64,000 nt of DNA. Source: Marivibrio sp040218065 (lineage in GTDB: Bacteria > Pseudomonadota > Alphaproteobacteria > UBA8366 > Aestuariispiraceae). The translations under genes were made by a program, and so were the position numbers. The notes below the pieces were generated by a model. The model made no database searches. It was not told where the DNA came from and was given only the letters and a program-made list of their open reading frames with translations. Of this stretch, positions 52,901 to 64,000 are shown in pieces (position 1 is the first letter of the stretch; each line of letters starts with the position of its first letter). Where the stretch lies: positions 62,001-126,000 of the forward strand of contig NZ_JAVJQE010000015.1 in NCBI RefSeq assembly GCF_040218065.1. The letters are read 5' to 3'.

Positions 52901-54637
52901 ATGGCGCAAGCCGCTGGTAAAGAGAGTTTCGCCGACCTCCTCGAGGAGTCGCTCGGCGAGCGCGAGCACCTCGAGGGCACGGTCGTCAAAGGCACCGTGA
53001 TCTCCGTCGACAACGACATGGCGCTGATCGATGTAGGGCTGAAGGCCGAAGGCCGTGTGGCGCTGAAGGAGTTCGGCGCCCCGGGTCAGCCGGCCGAGTT
53101 GAGCCCCGGCGACGAAGTCGAAGTCTTCGTGGAGCGCCTCGAGGACAAGAACGGCGAGGCGATGCTGAGCCGTGAGAAGGCCAAGCGCGAAGAGGCCTGG
53201 ATCCAGCTCGAGAAGCAGTTCGAGGCGGGCGAGCGCGTGACCGGCGTGATCTTCGGCCGGGTCAAGGGCGGCTTCACCGTCGACCTGAACGGCGCCGTGG
53301 CGTTCCTGCCGGGCAGCCAGGTGGACATCCGCCCGGTGCGCGACATCACGCCGCTGATGAACACGCCGCAGCCCTTCCAGATCCTGAAGATGGACCGCTC
53401 GCGCGGCAACATCGTGGTCTCGCGCCGCTCGGTCCTGGAAGAGACCCGCGCCGAACAGCGCAGCGAGCTGATCGAGAACCTGAAAGAAGGTCAGGTGCTC
53501 GAGGGCGTGGTCAAGAACATCACCGACTACGGCGCCTTCGTCGATCTCGGCGGCGTCGACGGCCTGCTGCACGTCACGGACATCTCCTGGCGGCGCATCA
53601 ACCACCCGTCGGAAGCGCTGTCGATCGGCCAGACCGTCAAGGTGCAGGTCATCCGCTTCAACCCGGAGACCCAGCGCATCAGCCTCGGCATGAAGCAGCT
53701 CGAGGCCGATCCGTGGGAGGGCGTCGAGGCCAAATACCCGGTCGGCGCGACCTTCACCGGCCGGGTCACCAACATCACCGACTACGGCGCCTTCGTGGAG
53801 CTGGAGCCGGGGATCGAGGGCCTGGTGCACGTCTCCGAGATGAGCTGGACCAAGAAGAACGTTCACCCGGGCAAGATCGTCTCCACCTCCCAGGAGGTCG
53901 AGGTGATGGTGCTGGACGTCGACCCGCAGAAGCGCCGCATCTCGCTGGGCATCAAGCAGGTCACGGCCAATCCGTGGGACGACTTCCTGGACCGCTTCCC
54001 GGTCGGCTCCGAGATCGAGGGCGAGATCAAGAACATCACCGAGTTCGGTCTGTTCGTCGGCCTCACCGAGGAGATCGACGGCATGGTCCACATGTCCGAC
54101 ATCGACTGGAACATGGCGCCGGAAGAGGCCCTGGGTCAGTACAAGAAGGGCGACGTGGTCAAGGCCAAGGTCCTCGACGTCGACGTCGACAAGGAGCGCA
54201 TCTCGCTCGGCATCAAGCAGCTCGAGAGCGATCCGTTCGAAGAGGCGATGGGCGATGTGAAGAAGGGCCAGGTCGTCACCTGCACGGTCGTCAAGGTCGT
54301 GGACAACGGCCTTGAGGTCACCGTGAAGGACGGCGTCCCCGGCTTCATCCGCAAGGCGGAGTTGAGCCGCGACCGCTCCGAGCAGCGTCCCGACCGGTTC
54401 GCCGAGGGCGAGAAGGTCGACGCGAAGGTGATCGCGGTCGACAAGGCGAGCCGCAAGCTCAGCCTGTCGATCAAGGCCTATGAGACGGCCGAGGAGAAGG
54501 AGGTCATGGCGACCTACGGCTCCTCCGACTCGGGCGCCTCGCTCGGCGACATTCTGGGCGCCGCCCTGCAGCAGAAGAAGCAGGACATCGAGAAGTCCCA
54601 GAAAGGCTCGAAGGACGACGACGAGGGCGACAACTAA
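52901..54637 (+). CDS. rpsA: 30S ribosomal protein S1
   Basis: A 578-residue protein with six S1 RNA-binding domains, each marked by a GxVxxIxxYGAFVxLxxxxxGLxHxSE-like pattern: for example VVKNITDYGAFVDLGGVDGL and VTNITDYGAFVELEPGIEGL. The C-terminal tail is rich in Lys/Asp/Glu. S1 binds mRNA leaders during initiation. A strong terminator follows its stop. The length is slightly above the E. coli 557. Confidence 0.97.
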   Translation: MAQAAGKESFADLLEESLGEREHLEGTVVKGTVISVDNDMALIDVGLKAEGRVALKEFGAPGQPAELSPGDEVEVFVERLEDKNGEAMLSREKAKREEAWIQLEKQFEAGERVTGVIFGRVKGGFTVDLNGAVAFLPGSQVDIRPVRDITPLMNTPQPFQILKMDRSRGNIVVSRRSVLEETRAEQRSELIENLKEGQVLEGVVKNITDYGAFVDLGGVDGLLHVTDISWRRINHPSEALSIGQTVKVQVIRFNPETQRISLGMKQLEADPWEGVEAKYPVGATFTGRVTNITDYGAFVELEPGIEGLVHVSEMSWTKKNVHPGKIVSTSQEVEVMVLDVDPQKRRISLGIKQVTANPWDDFLDRFPVGSEIEGEIKNITEFGLFVGLTEEIDGMVHMSDIDWNMAPEEALGQYKKGDVVKAKVLDVDVDKERISLGIKQLESDPFEEAMGDVKKGQVVTCTVVKVVDNGLEVTVKDGVPGFIRKAELSRDRSEQRPDRFAEGEKVDAKVIAVDKASRKLSLSIKAYETAEEKEVMATYGSSDSGASLGDILGAALQQKKQDIEKSQKGSKDDDEGDN

Positions 54638-54667
54638 GCCTGGTTCCGTCTAGATCGAGACGAGGAA

Positions 54668-54700
54668 GGGCCGGAGCGGGCGACCGCTTCGGCCCTTTTT
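54668..54700 (+). terminator. Rho-independent terminator after rpsA
   Basis: A 12-bp stem (GGGCCGGAGCGG with CCGCTTCGGCCC, one G-T wobble, loop GCGA) followed by five T residues, 30 bases after the rpsA stop. Confidence 0.92.
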
Positions 54701-55128
54701 CTGCGCTCAAGGGACCGAGATCGCGGGGAGGCCCGGGATTCACCTTGACGGTCTCACGGGCCTTTGAGAGACTTTTCAAAGCTCTAGCCTGTTCGATGAC
54801 GGGCGCCAGCGCAACGCACGCGTCCGCAAGAGGCGCGCGGGTCGGCCCGCCGACCGATTGAGAACGGCTTGAACGGGGGGCGCCGGCGCGCCGCACGAGA
54901 CTCTTCGGGCGCGCCTCCCGGCGTCACGGAACGATGGAGGAGGCTCGACCGGCCGAGGCCGCGCCGATCGGCGCGCGGTTTGCAGGATCGGTCGACGCCG
55001 CACGGCGCGCCGCTCGGCCGGCGCGTCGCACGGGATCAGGGGGACGGCGGGACGCATCGGTCCGGCCGGCGAACCGGCTGCGAGACAGGATCCGACCGTC
55101 GGATCCGACGCCAGGGGGATTTGACCAT
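54701..55128. other. Spacer between the rpsA terminator and ihfB
   Basis: No gene is supported in these 428 bases. A small palindrome (CTTTGA-GAGACTTTT-TCAAAG type) lies near 54765, and the region near it has TTGACG and TTGAGA words that could serve as a -35, but no convincing -10 follows. The rest is GC-rich and featureless to the eye. It probably holds the ihfB promoter. Confidence 0.4.
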
Positions 55129-55437
55129 ATGACGCGGTCCGAATTGATTGCACGCGTCGCGCAACGTTATCCCGAACTCTACCAGCGGGAGGTCGAGCGC
55201 GTCGTGACCACCATCTTCAACGAAATCGCCGGCGCGCTGGCCAGGGGAGATCGGGTCGAGCTGCGCGGTTTCGGCGCTTTCTCGGTCAAGCGGCGCGACG
55301 CGCGCACCGGCCGCAATCCGCGCACCGGCGAGCCGGTGCATGTCGACGCAAAGGCGGTGCCTTTCTTCAAGACCGGCAAGCAGTTGCGCGACCGCCTGAA
55401 CGGTCAGGACGCCGCGCGCGAGGGCGCGGAGGCCTGA
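55129..55437 (+). CDS. ihfB: Integration host factor subunit beta
   Basis: A 102-residue DNA-bending protein. The fold begins MTRSELIARVAQRYPELYQR; the DNA-binding beta arm is VELRGFGAFSVKRRDARTGR with the conserved RNPRTGEPV Pro intercalation site; the C-terminus is KTGKQLRDRLN. Start chosen with AGGGGGA upstream. It overlaps the ATG of the lapA gene by one base. Confidence 0.96.
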   Translation: MTRSELIARVAQRYPELYQREVERVVTTIFNEIAGALARGDRVELRGFGAFSVKRRDARTGRNPRTGEPVHVDAKAVPFFKTGKQLRDRLNGQDAAREGAEA

Positions 55438-55790
55438 TGCGCCGTCTGATCGGTCTTCTCATCGGGCTGCCGATTCTGCTGATCGGCGCGTCCTTCGCGG
55501 GCTCCAATCTGCAGACGGTGACGCTCAGCCTGTTTCCGCTTCCCTTTGAGGCCGAAACGTCGGTCTCGCTGATCGTCTATGTCGCGCTGGTCGCGGGATT
55601 CGTCGCCGGCGCCGTGGTCGCCTGGTTCGGCGCCGGGCGCGTGCGCCAGCGCGCGCGCCGGCACGAGATCGACGCGCGCCGCGCCAAGGCTGAGGTGGAG
55701 CGTCTCAAGACCAAAGCCGAGCGCAACGCCGCCGCCGCCCTCGAAGCGCCGAAGGGCGAGCCGCAGCGCGCAATCGGCGGCGGACGCTAG
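55437..55790 (+). CDS. LapA-domain (DUF1049) inner membrane protein
   Basis: A 117-residue protein with two membrane segments (RRLIGLLIGLPILLIGASFA and SVSLIVYVALVAGFVAGAVV) and a cytoplasmic helix with Arg/Ala heptads (RAKAEVERLKTKAERNAAAA). In E. coli LapA participates in LPS assembly control with LapB. The ihfB-lapA order is common in Proteobacteria. It starts with a one-base overlap of the ihfB stop (TGATG). Confidence 0.88.
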   Translation: MRRLIGLLIGLPILLIGASFAGSNLQTVTLSLFPLPFEAETSVSLIVYVALVAGFVAGAVVAWFGAGRVRQRARRHEIDARRAKAEVERLKTKAERNAAAALEAPKGEPQRAIGGGR

Positions 55791-55915
55791 GGGCGCCCGG
55801 CCTTTCCCGCCCGCCGCCCGCCCCCCGCCCCCCGCCGCGCGGCGCCGGTCCGCCGGGACAAGCCGGGGGGCCGGTCGGAAGGGTCCGGCCTCTGCTTAAC
55901 CTGTCAGACGGGACG

Positions 55916-58900
55916 TCAGCCCGCCGCCGTCAGCGTGCGCAACTCGCGCGTGACCACCGCCAGCATGGCGAGGTCGAGTTGGGGCAGGCGGTCCAGCTCC
56001 GAGAGCAACGCGTCGATGCGCTCCACCTGCTCGGCGCGCTCCGCAACCCAGCCGTCGATGGCGGCCGACCCCGTCTCCGCTCCGGCCAGGATGCGGCCGG
56101 TCAGGTCGCCTTGCAGGCTCCACAGATCGTCGATGATCGCGCCCAGCGCCATGCGATGCCATTGGTTGTCGGACGGGATGCGGTTGGCCGAGGAGCGCAG
56201 CCAGTCCAGGCCGAAGCGCTCGCCCACGCCGGAATAGGTGCGTCCCACCTCTTTGACCGGATGCTCGCCCGCGGCGGCGATCCGCACGACGTCGCAGGCG
56301 GACGACAAGACTTTCAGCTGCGCGACCGAGCGGGCGAGGGAGTCGGAGACCGCGTCCTCCTGACCGAAGCGGGCCTTGCGCATCTCGATGTCCTGCTTGG
56401 CCCGGTCGGACAGGATCTCCTCGAAATTCTCCTGCAGCGTCTTAACGCCGGCCTTGTAGGCGGCGATCGCGCCCTGGATGTCGATCGGCCGGGCTTCGTT
56501 GCGCAGGAACCATTCGGTCATACGCTCCACCGTGCGGCCGGTCTCGCGCAGCATCTTGTTCTGCAGCGCGGCCGTCACCTTGGTGTCGAGCGCCTCGATC
56601 TCCCGCCAAAGCGGGCGCAGATCGAAGACGTCGCGGACCACCGTGTAAGCCCTTGCGATCGCCGCCGCCCCCTGGCCGGTGCGCTGCTGCATCTCGTTGA
56701 CGAAGCTTGGGCCGGTGCGGTTGATCATGGAGTTGGTGACCGAGGTCGCAATGATCTCGCGCCGCAAGCGGTGGCCCTCGATGGCGTCGGCGTAGCTAGT
56801 CTGCAGGGGCTGCGGGAAATACCGGAAGAGATCTTCCGCCAGGACCGAATCGTCCGGCAAATCCGACTCCAACAGATCCTGGTAGGTGACGTTCTTGGCG
56901 TAGGCGAGCAGCACCGCAAGCTCCGGCCGGGTCAGACCCTGCTTCTTCTGCATGCGCTCGGCGATCTCCTCGTCGTCCGGCAGGAATTCGAGCTGCCGAT
57001 CCAGATCGCCGGCGCGCTCATAGGCCCGGATCAGGCGTTGGTGCCGGTCCAGGCTGTCGGCGGCGCGCGCCTGGGTGACCGAGATCGACTGGGTTTGCTG
57101 GTAATTGTCGCGCAGCACCAGGGCCGCGACCTCGTCGGTCATCGTCTCCAGCAGCCGATTGCGCTGCTTCTCGGTCATGTCGCCGCGGCTGACCACGTCG
57201 CCCAGCAGAATCTTGATGTTGACCTCGTGGTCGGAGCAGTCGACGCCGGCGGAATTGTCGATGGCGTCGGTGTTGATCCGGCCGCCCTGCATGGCGAACT
57301 CGATCCGGCCGCGATGGGTGATGCCGAGATTGGCGCCTTCGCCGATCACCTTGACCTTCAGATCCTCGCCGTTCACGCGGATCGCATCGTTGGCGCGGTC
57401 GCCGACGTCGCCGTGGCTTTCGTCGGAATGCTTGACGTACGTGCCGATGCCGCCGAACCACAGCAGATCGGCTTCGCCTTGCAGCACGGCTTTGATCAGC
57501 TGATTGGGCGTCAGCTCGTCCGCCTCGATCCCAAAGCGGGCTTTGATTTCAGGCGTCAGCTTCAGCGATTTCTTCGAGCGCTCGAACACCGCGCCGCCCT
57601 GCGAGATCAGCTTTTCGTCATACTCGCCCCAGCCCTTGACGGCCTCGAACAGGCGCTTGCGCTCCTTGAAGCTTTTCGCGGCGTCCGGCTCGGGGTCGAT
57701 GAAGATGTGCAGATGGTTGAAGGCGGCGACGAGGCGAATGTGCTCGCTGAGCAGCATGCCGTTGCCGAACACGTCGCCGCCCATGTCGCCGACGCCGATG
57801 ACGGTGAAATCCTGGGTCTGGGTGTCGTGGCCGATTTCGCGGAAATGCCGTTTGACCGCCTCCCAACCGCCGCGTGCGGTGATCCCCATCTTCTTGTGGT
57901 CGTAGCCGGCCGAGCCGCCTGAGGCGAAGGCGTCCCCCAGCCAGAAGCCGTAGGATTGCGAGACCGCGTTGGCGTAATCGGAGAAGGTGGCCGTCCCCTT
58001 GTCGGCCGCGACGACCAGATAAGGGTCGTCGGCGTCCCAGCGCACGACGGCGTCCGGGGGCGCGACCGCCCCCTGCGCCAGATTGTCCGTGATGTCGAGC
58101 ATGCCCGAGATGAACAGGCGGTAGCAGGCGACGCCCTCTTTCATGAAGGCCTCGCGATCGCTCGCCGGCGGCGCCTTCTTCAAGACGAAGCCCCCCTTCG
58201 AGCCGACCGGCACGATGACGGCGTTCTTGACCTGCTGCGCCTTCACCAGGCCCAGCACCTCGGTGCGGAAATCCTCCCGCCGGTCGGACCACCGCAGGCC
58301 GCCGCGGGCGACGAGGCCGAAGCGCAGATGCACCGCCTCGAAACGCGGGCTGTAGACGAAGATCTCGCGCAAGGGGGCGGGCTGCGGGATCTCGTCGATC
58401 TCGCGGCTCGAGAGCTTGAAGGAGATGTAAGTCTTCTCCGCGCCGCTCTCATCCGGCTGGAAGAAATTGGTGCGCAGCGTCACCCGCACGAGGTTGAGAA
58501 ACCGCCGGATGATGCGGTCCTCGTCCAAATTGCTCACAGTCTCCAGCGCCGCTTCGATCTCGGCGACGATCTCCTGCTCGCGCGCGGCCCGGTCATGCTC
58601 ATAGGCGGGATCGAAACGCACGGTGAACAGCTCGGCGATCAGCCGCGTGATCGCGCCGTTCGAGGCGAGAGTCTCTTCCATATAGTCCTGGCTGAACGGG
58701 ATCGCGGCCTGGCGCAAATATTTCGAATAGGCGCGCAAGACCACCACGTCGCGCCAGCCGAGCCCGGCGGACAGCACCAGACGGTTGAAGCCGTCGTCCT
58801 CGATTTCGCCGTTCCATACCCGCTTGAAGCTGTCGTGGAAGACGTCGCGCACGGCGTGGAAGTCGACCGGTCGCGCGCCGTGGGTCTCCAGCGCGAAGTC

Positions 58901-60775
58901 GTGCATGTAGAGCTGATCGGCCTCCTGCGCGCCGCGGCGCGAATCGCGCGCCGGGCGGACGTCGAAGGGCTGCTCCTCCATCACCTTCAGGCCCATGTTC
59001 TCAAGCATCGGCATGACGGCGGACAGCACCATCGGCCCGCCCGGGTGATAGACCTTGAGGCGCAACTGATGCTTCTCAGTCTCGATCGGCTGATAGAGGC
59101 TGACCCCGAGGCGCCCGGAGGACAGCGCCTCCTCCACCCGCTCGATGTCGTGGGCGGCGGTCTGAACGCCGAAATGCTCGGTATAGGACAGCGGAAACGC
59201 TTCGGCGTAGCGCCGCAACAGGGAGAGGCCGCGCTCCTCGCCGTGATTCTCGATCATCGCCTGGCGGAGCTTGTCCTCCCAGGTGCGCGTTTCCTCGCGG
59301 ATCTTCTCCTCAAGCGCGCGGCGATCATAGTCGGGCACCTGGCCCGGCGTCGTCTTGATGATGAACTGGACCCGGCTCAGCGCCTCATCCGACATATGGG
59401 TGTAGTTGGCCGCGACCGAGCCTTCGAGCTCATGGGCTAAAATGCGCCCGATCTTCTTGCGCAGGCTGGTCGAGAACCGGTCGCGCGGCACGTAGACGAG
59501 CGCCGAGACGTAGCGCTGGAACGGGTCGGGGCGCAGGAACAGCGCGATGCGCTGGCGCTCCTGCAGATGCAGGATGCCCATGGCGATGTCGTAGAGCTGG
59601 TCCACCTCGATCTGGAACAGCTCGTCGCGGGGATAGCTCTCCAGAATGTGCATCAGGGCTTTGCTGGAATGACCGCCCGGCTCGAAGCCCGAGCGCTCGA
59701 TCACCGCATCGACTTTCTGACGCAGGAGCGGAATTTCCCGGGGGCTCTGGTTGTAGGCGACCGAGGTCAACAGCCCGACGAACAGGCGCTCTCCGACCGG
59801 GTTCCCCTTTGCGTCGAAGCGCTTGATGGCGACGGTGTCCATATGGACGCGGCGATGGACGGTGGAGCGTCGATTGGCCTTGGTGATGCGCACCAGACGC
59901 GGCTCGAACATCGTCTGCTGCACTTCCGCCGGCAACGCGCCCAAATGGCGCAGCCCCTCGAAGACCTGACGCTGCGGATCGCGCAGCACGCCGAGGCCGC
60001 GCGACTCGTCGATCACCAGCTTGGCGTTCTCGCCCGAGCCCTCGAAGTCGATCTCGCGATAGCCCATGAAGGTGAAGTGATCGTCGTGCAGCCACTGCAC
60101 GAAGGCGGCGGTCTCAGCCACCGTCCGCGGCTCCACGCCTTTGGGCGGCTTTTTGTTGAGCGCGTCGACGACCTCGACCGCCTTTTCGCGCATCCGCGCC
60201 CAATCCTCGACCGCCGCGCGGACGTCCGAGAGGATCGCCTGCAGGCCCTCCTCCACACTCTTCAAGGCGGCGGGATCGGACTGCTCGTCGATCTCCACAT
60301 GCATGAAGCTTTCGCGCGGCAGCTTGGAGGGGTCGGCCTTCACGCTGGGAAAATCCTGGGCGACGCCCTTGGCGTCGCGCTCCACCCCGAAGATCGGATG
60401 CACGACCAGATGCACCGTCAGCCCCTGGCGCGCCAGCTCCATGGTCACGCTGTCCACCAGGAACGGCATGTTGTCGTTGACCAGCTCGATCACCGTGTGG
60501 GTCGAGTGCCAGCCGTGCTGCTCGAAGCGCGGATTGTAGACCCGGATCTTGGGCTCGCCCGGCGGGCGCTCCTGGCCGAAGCTCCACATCGACAAGGCGG
60601 CGCCGTAGAGATCCTCCGCCTCGCGGTCGGCGATGTCGTCCGGCGGGGTGTGGCGGTAGTAATGGTCGGTGAAGATCCGCGCCCGCTCGGCCTTCTCGGC
60701 CGGCATGCGCTTGTCGATCAAATCCCTGACCTTCGTCAGCAGCTCGGCCTTGCGCTGATCGCTCGCATCGCTCAT
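55916..60775 (-). CDS. NAD-specific glutamate dehydrogenase, large (180-kDa) class
   Basis: A 1619-residue enzyme that oxidatively deaminates glutamate to 2-oxoglutarate. The N-terminal regulatory region includes VYNPRFEQHGWHSTHTVIEL and ACT-like parts; the catalytic domain has VPVGSKGGFVLKKAPP, GVGDMGGDVFGNGMLLSEHI (NAD-binding Rossmann) and DCSDHEVNIKILLGDV. Length matches the bacterial class of about 1600 residues. The ATG follows GGGGGGAAAAT. Monocistronic on the minus strand; the next gene upstream is divergent. Confidence 0.96.
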   Translation of the reverse strand: MSDASDQRKAELLTKVRDLIDKRMPAEKAERARIFTDHYYRHTPPDDIADREAEDLYGAALSMWSFGQERPPGEPKIRVYNPRFEQHGWHSTHTVIELVNDNMPFLVDSVTMELARQGLTVHLVVHPIFGVERDAKGVAQDFPSVKADPSKLPRESFMHVEIDEQSDPAALKSVEEGLQAILSDVRAAVEDWARMREKAVEVVDALNKKPPKGVEPRTVAETAAFVQWLHDDHFTFMGYREIDFEGSGENAKLVIDESRGLGVLRDPQRQVFEGLRHLGALPAEVQQTMFEPRLVRITKANRRSTVHRRVHMDTVAIKRFDAKGNPVGERLFVGLLTSVAYNQSPREIPLLRQKVDAVIERSGFEPGGHSSKALMHILESYPRDELFQIEVDQLYDIAMGILHLQERQRIALFLRPDPFQRYVSALVYVPRDRFSTSLRKKIGRILAHELEGSVAANYTHMSDEALSRVQFIIKTTPGQVPDYDRRALEEKIREETRTWEDKLRQAMIENHGEERGLSLLRRYAEAFPLSYTEHFGVQTAAHDIERVEEALSSGRLGVSLYQPIETEKHQLRLKVYHPGGPMVLSAVMPMLENMGLKVMEEQPFDVRPARDSRRGAQEADQLYMHDFALETHGARPVDFHAVRDVFHDSFKRVWNGEIEDDGFNRLVLSAGLGWRDVVVLRAYSKYLRQAAIPFSQDYMEETLASNGAITRLIAELFTVRFDPAYEHDRAAREQEIVAEIEAALETVSNLDEDRIIRRFLNLVRVTLRTNFFQPDESGAEKTYISFKLSSREIDEIPQPAPLREIFVYSPRFEAVHLRFGLVARGGLRWSDRREDFRTEVLGLVKAQQVKNAVIVPVGSKGGFVLKKAPPASDREAFMKEGVACYRLFISGMLDITDNLAQGAVAPPDAVVRWDADDPYLVVAADKGTATFSDYANAVSQSYGFWLGDAFASGGSAGYDHKKMGITARGGWEAVKRHFREIGHDTQTQDFTVIGVGDMGGDVFGNGMLLSEHIRLVAAFNHLHIFIDPEPDAAKSFKERKRLFEAVKGWGEYDEKLISQGGAVFERSKKSLKLTPEIKARFGIEADELTPNQLIKAVLQGEADLLWFGGIGTYVKHSDESHGDVGDRANDAIRVNGEDLKVKVIGEGANLGITHRGRIEFAMQGGRINTDAIDNSAGVDCSDHEVNIKILLGDVVSRGDMTEKQRNRLLETMTDEVAALVLRDNYQQTQSISVTQARAADSLDRHQRLIRAYERAGDLDRQLEFLPDDEEIAERMQKKQGLTRPELAVLLAYAKNVTYQDLLESDLPDDSVLAEDLFRYFPQPLQTSYADAIEGHRLRREIIATSVTNSMINRTGPSFVNEMQQRTGQGAAAIARAYTVVRDVFDLRPLWREIEALDTKVTAALQNKMLRETGRTVERMTEWFLRNEARPIDIQGAIAAYKAGVKTLQENFEEILSDRAKQDIEMRKARFGQEDAVSDSLARSVAQLKVLSSACDVVRIAAAGEHPVKEVGRTYSGVGERFGLDWLRSSANRIPSDNQWHRMALGAIIDDLWSLQGDLTGRILAGAETGSAAIDGWVAERAEQVERIDALLSELDRLPQLDLAMLAVVTRELRTLTAAG

Positions 60776-61046
60776 CGCGTATTTTCCCCCCGCCGGTCGG
60801 CGTCGTGGACGGCGGCCGGGACCGACGCCGCCCTTTTGTTTGTGGGGCGAGCCTAGCGCGAAAAACCGTTGATGCAAAAGGGAAGCTTAGGGCGCAGCCA
60901 CGACGCGTCGGCGCGGGGCGCGTTGGTACATTACGCGCCCCGACGCCGATAAACAATCGTGATCTTATCATGACTAGTACAAATTATAGAAAACCCGTTA
61001 TAGTAAGCCTACGTCGTATTTGTGTTCCGCGGAGAACTCTCTAGGC

Positions 61047-61578
61047 ATGTTCAAACAACTTTTGAATCGCGTCGCCATCGACCACGCGGCGAAAGAGCAG
61101 TACGGCGTTAAGCCATCCAAGAGGATCGAGGGCGGCGTCACAGTCTATCAGGCCAGCATGACCGCGCTCACGATGCTCCTCACACTAACGGCGCGTAAGT
61201 TCGGGCCGATCGACGATCCGCGCGCCTATGTGATTGAGCGAACGGCGGCTCGGTTCTCCGAAAATGTGATGTATACGCAAACCGACACCCAGGTCACGCT
61301 GGAGCTCATGGGTGAGGTGGCCGGCGGCCTGGATTACGGCGCCGCGCTCGAGATCGAGACCGGACTACAAGAAATGCTGAGTGCGCTAGGAAAAGATCTG
61401 CCGGCGACGGTGCGGAAGGAGATGGCGGCGCATGTGGCCCTGTTGCTGAAAATGGATCCGCTGCAGGTCAGCTACGAAGACCGGCGCGCGGTCATTCGTG
61501 ACGAGTTGGGCCGCCTCCTTGGGCGGGTGGAGGCGGCGGATGTCGAGCTCGTCTTCAATAAAGCTGCCGGCTACACGC

Positions 61579-61601
<23 letters not shown>
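61047..61601 (+). CDS. Hypothetical protein (unrecognised)
   Basis: A 184-residue protein, not recognised. It is soluble, mixed alpha/beta, starting MFKQLLNRVAIDHAAKEQYG and ending AAGYTLSWPGSS; it contains AYVIERTAARFSENVMYTQT and LEIETGLQEMLSALGKDLPA, without cysteines or a signal peptide. The promoter region (about 60950-61030) is clearly AT-rich compared with the chromosome, which may mean a strong promoter or acquired DNA. Its 3' end overlaps the convergent P-type ATPase gene by 23 bases. It is a credible gene by codon use and start context (ribosome-binding site weak). Confidence 0.65.

Positions 61602-64000
<2,399 letters not shown>

Noticed and set aside
52157..54091. A 644-codon minus-strand frame over cmk and rpsA
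   Set aside because: Antisense shadow of S1 repeats; no recognisable family.

Overview
This 64 kb window is GC-rich chromosomal DNA that reads as an alphaproteobacterium, probably of the Rhodospirillales type (the order is an inference). The support is gene content and order: ChvG/ChvI, RpoH with its Q-K-S-L-F-F-N-L-R box, fabA-fabB-fabI, trpB-trpA-accD-folC, a tRNA-Ala/zinc-ribbon protein/aroA/cmk/rpsA/ihfB block, a 1.6-kilo-residue NAD-glutamate dehydrogenase, an IalB protein and a Rhodospirillum-type encapsulated-ferritin homologue. No rRNA, CRISPR array, prophage, transposase or plasmid module was seen. The right edge cuts a P-type ATPase gene.

Layout. 1-4.4 kb: a ferredoxin-NADP reductase, then tsaE-amgK-murU (tRNA modification and cell-wall sugar recycling), then rpoH. 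4.7-10.3 kb: a degenerate PPP-type phosphatase homologue, then an aromatic-acid island with a BoxR-like regulator facing flavodoxin, DUF4863, benzoate-CoA ligase and an alpha/beta hydrolase. 10.4-18.5 kb: metallo-hydrolase and MaoC genes, the lpoA-like/rsmI/yraN group, dapB, a drug/metabolite transporter, nth and a thioesterase. 18.6-20.6 kb: an accessory pair (SABATH-like carboxyl methyltransferase and M15-like peptidase) bordered by palindromic repeats. 20.8-25.4 kb: trpB-trpA-accD-folC. 25.5-31.4 kb: stress protein, Nfu scaffold, Bax-like glucosaminidase, NDUFA9-like protein, a lipoprotein and Hsp33. 31.7-35 kb: fatty-acid synthesis genes and a stand-alone EncFtn-type ferritin. 35-41.6 kb: SOUL lipoprotein, SDR, CIA30 protein, LACTB2-like hydrolase, htpG and a permease. 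41.6-46.2 kb: an orphan CHASE-type histidine kinase and ChvG-ChvI. 46.3-49.5 kb: a coiled-coil protein, a G-rich repeat, IalB, and an ECF sigma/ChrR pair. 49.6-55.8 kb: the tRNA-Ala to lapA block. 55.9-64 kb: NAD-GDH, an orphan gene and a truncated cation ATPase.

How the parts connect. Several genes belong to envelope and proteotoxic stress control: RpoH with an apparent sigma-32 promoter in front of htpG, Hsp33, the ECF sigma/ChrR pair with an apparent target promoter upstream, and ChvG-ChvI. The benzoate-CoA ligase island has a ligase and a regulator, but the box oxygenase genes are not in the window.

The most unusual features are: (i) an AT-rich spacer of about 415 bases between aroA and cmk, with a candidate promoter reading into cmk-rpsA and a strand-specific minus-strand terminator that implies an undescribed antisense or small RNA; (ii) a bacterial SABATH-type methyltransferase; (iii) a PPP-family homologue that has lost most metal ligands; (iv) an EncFtn homologue lacking an obvious encapsulation tail; and (v) a palindromic repeat family, one copy of which supplies the C-terminus of a peptidase-like gene.
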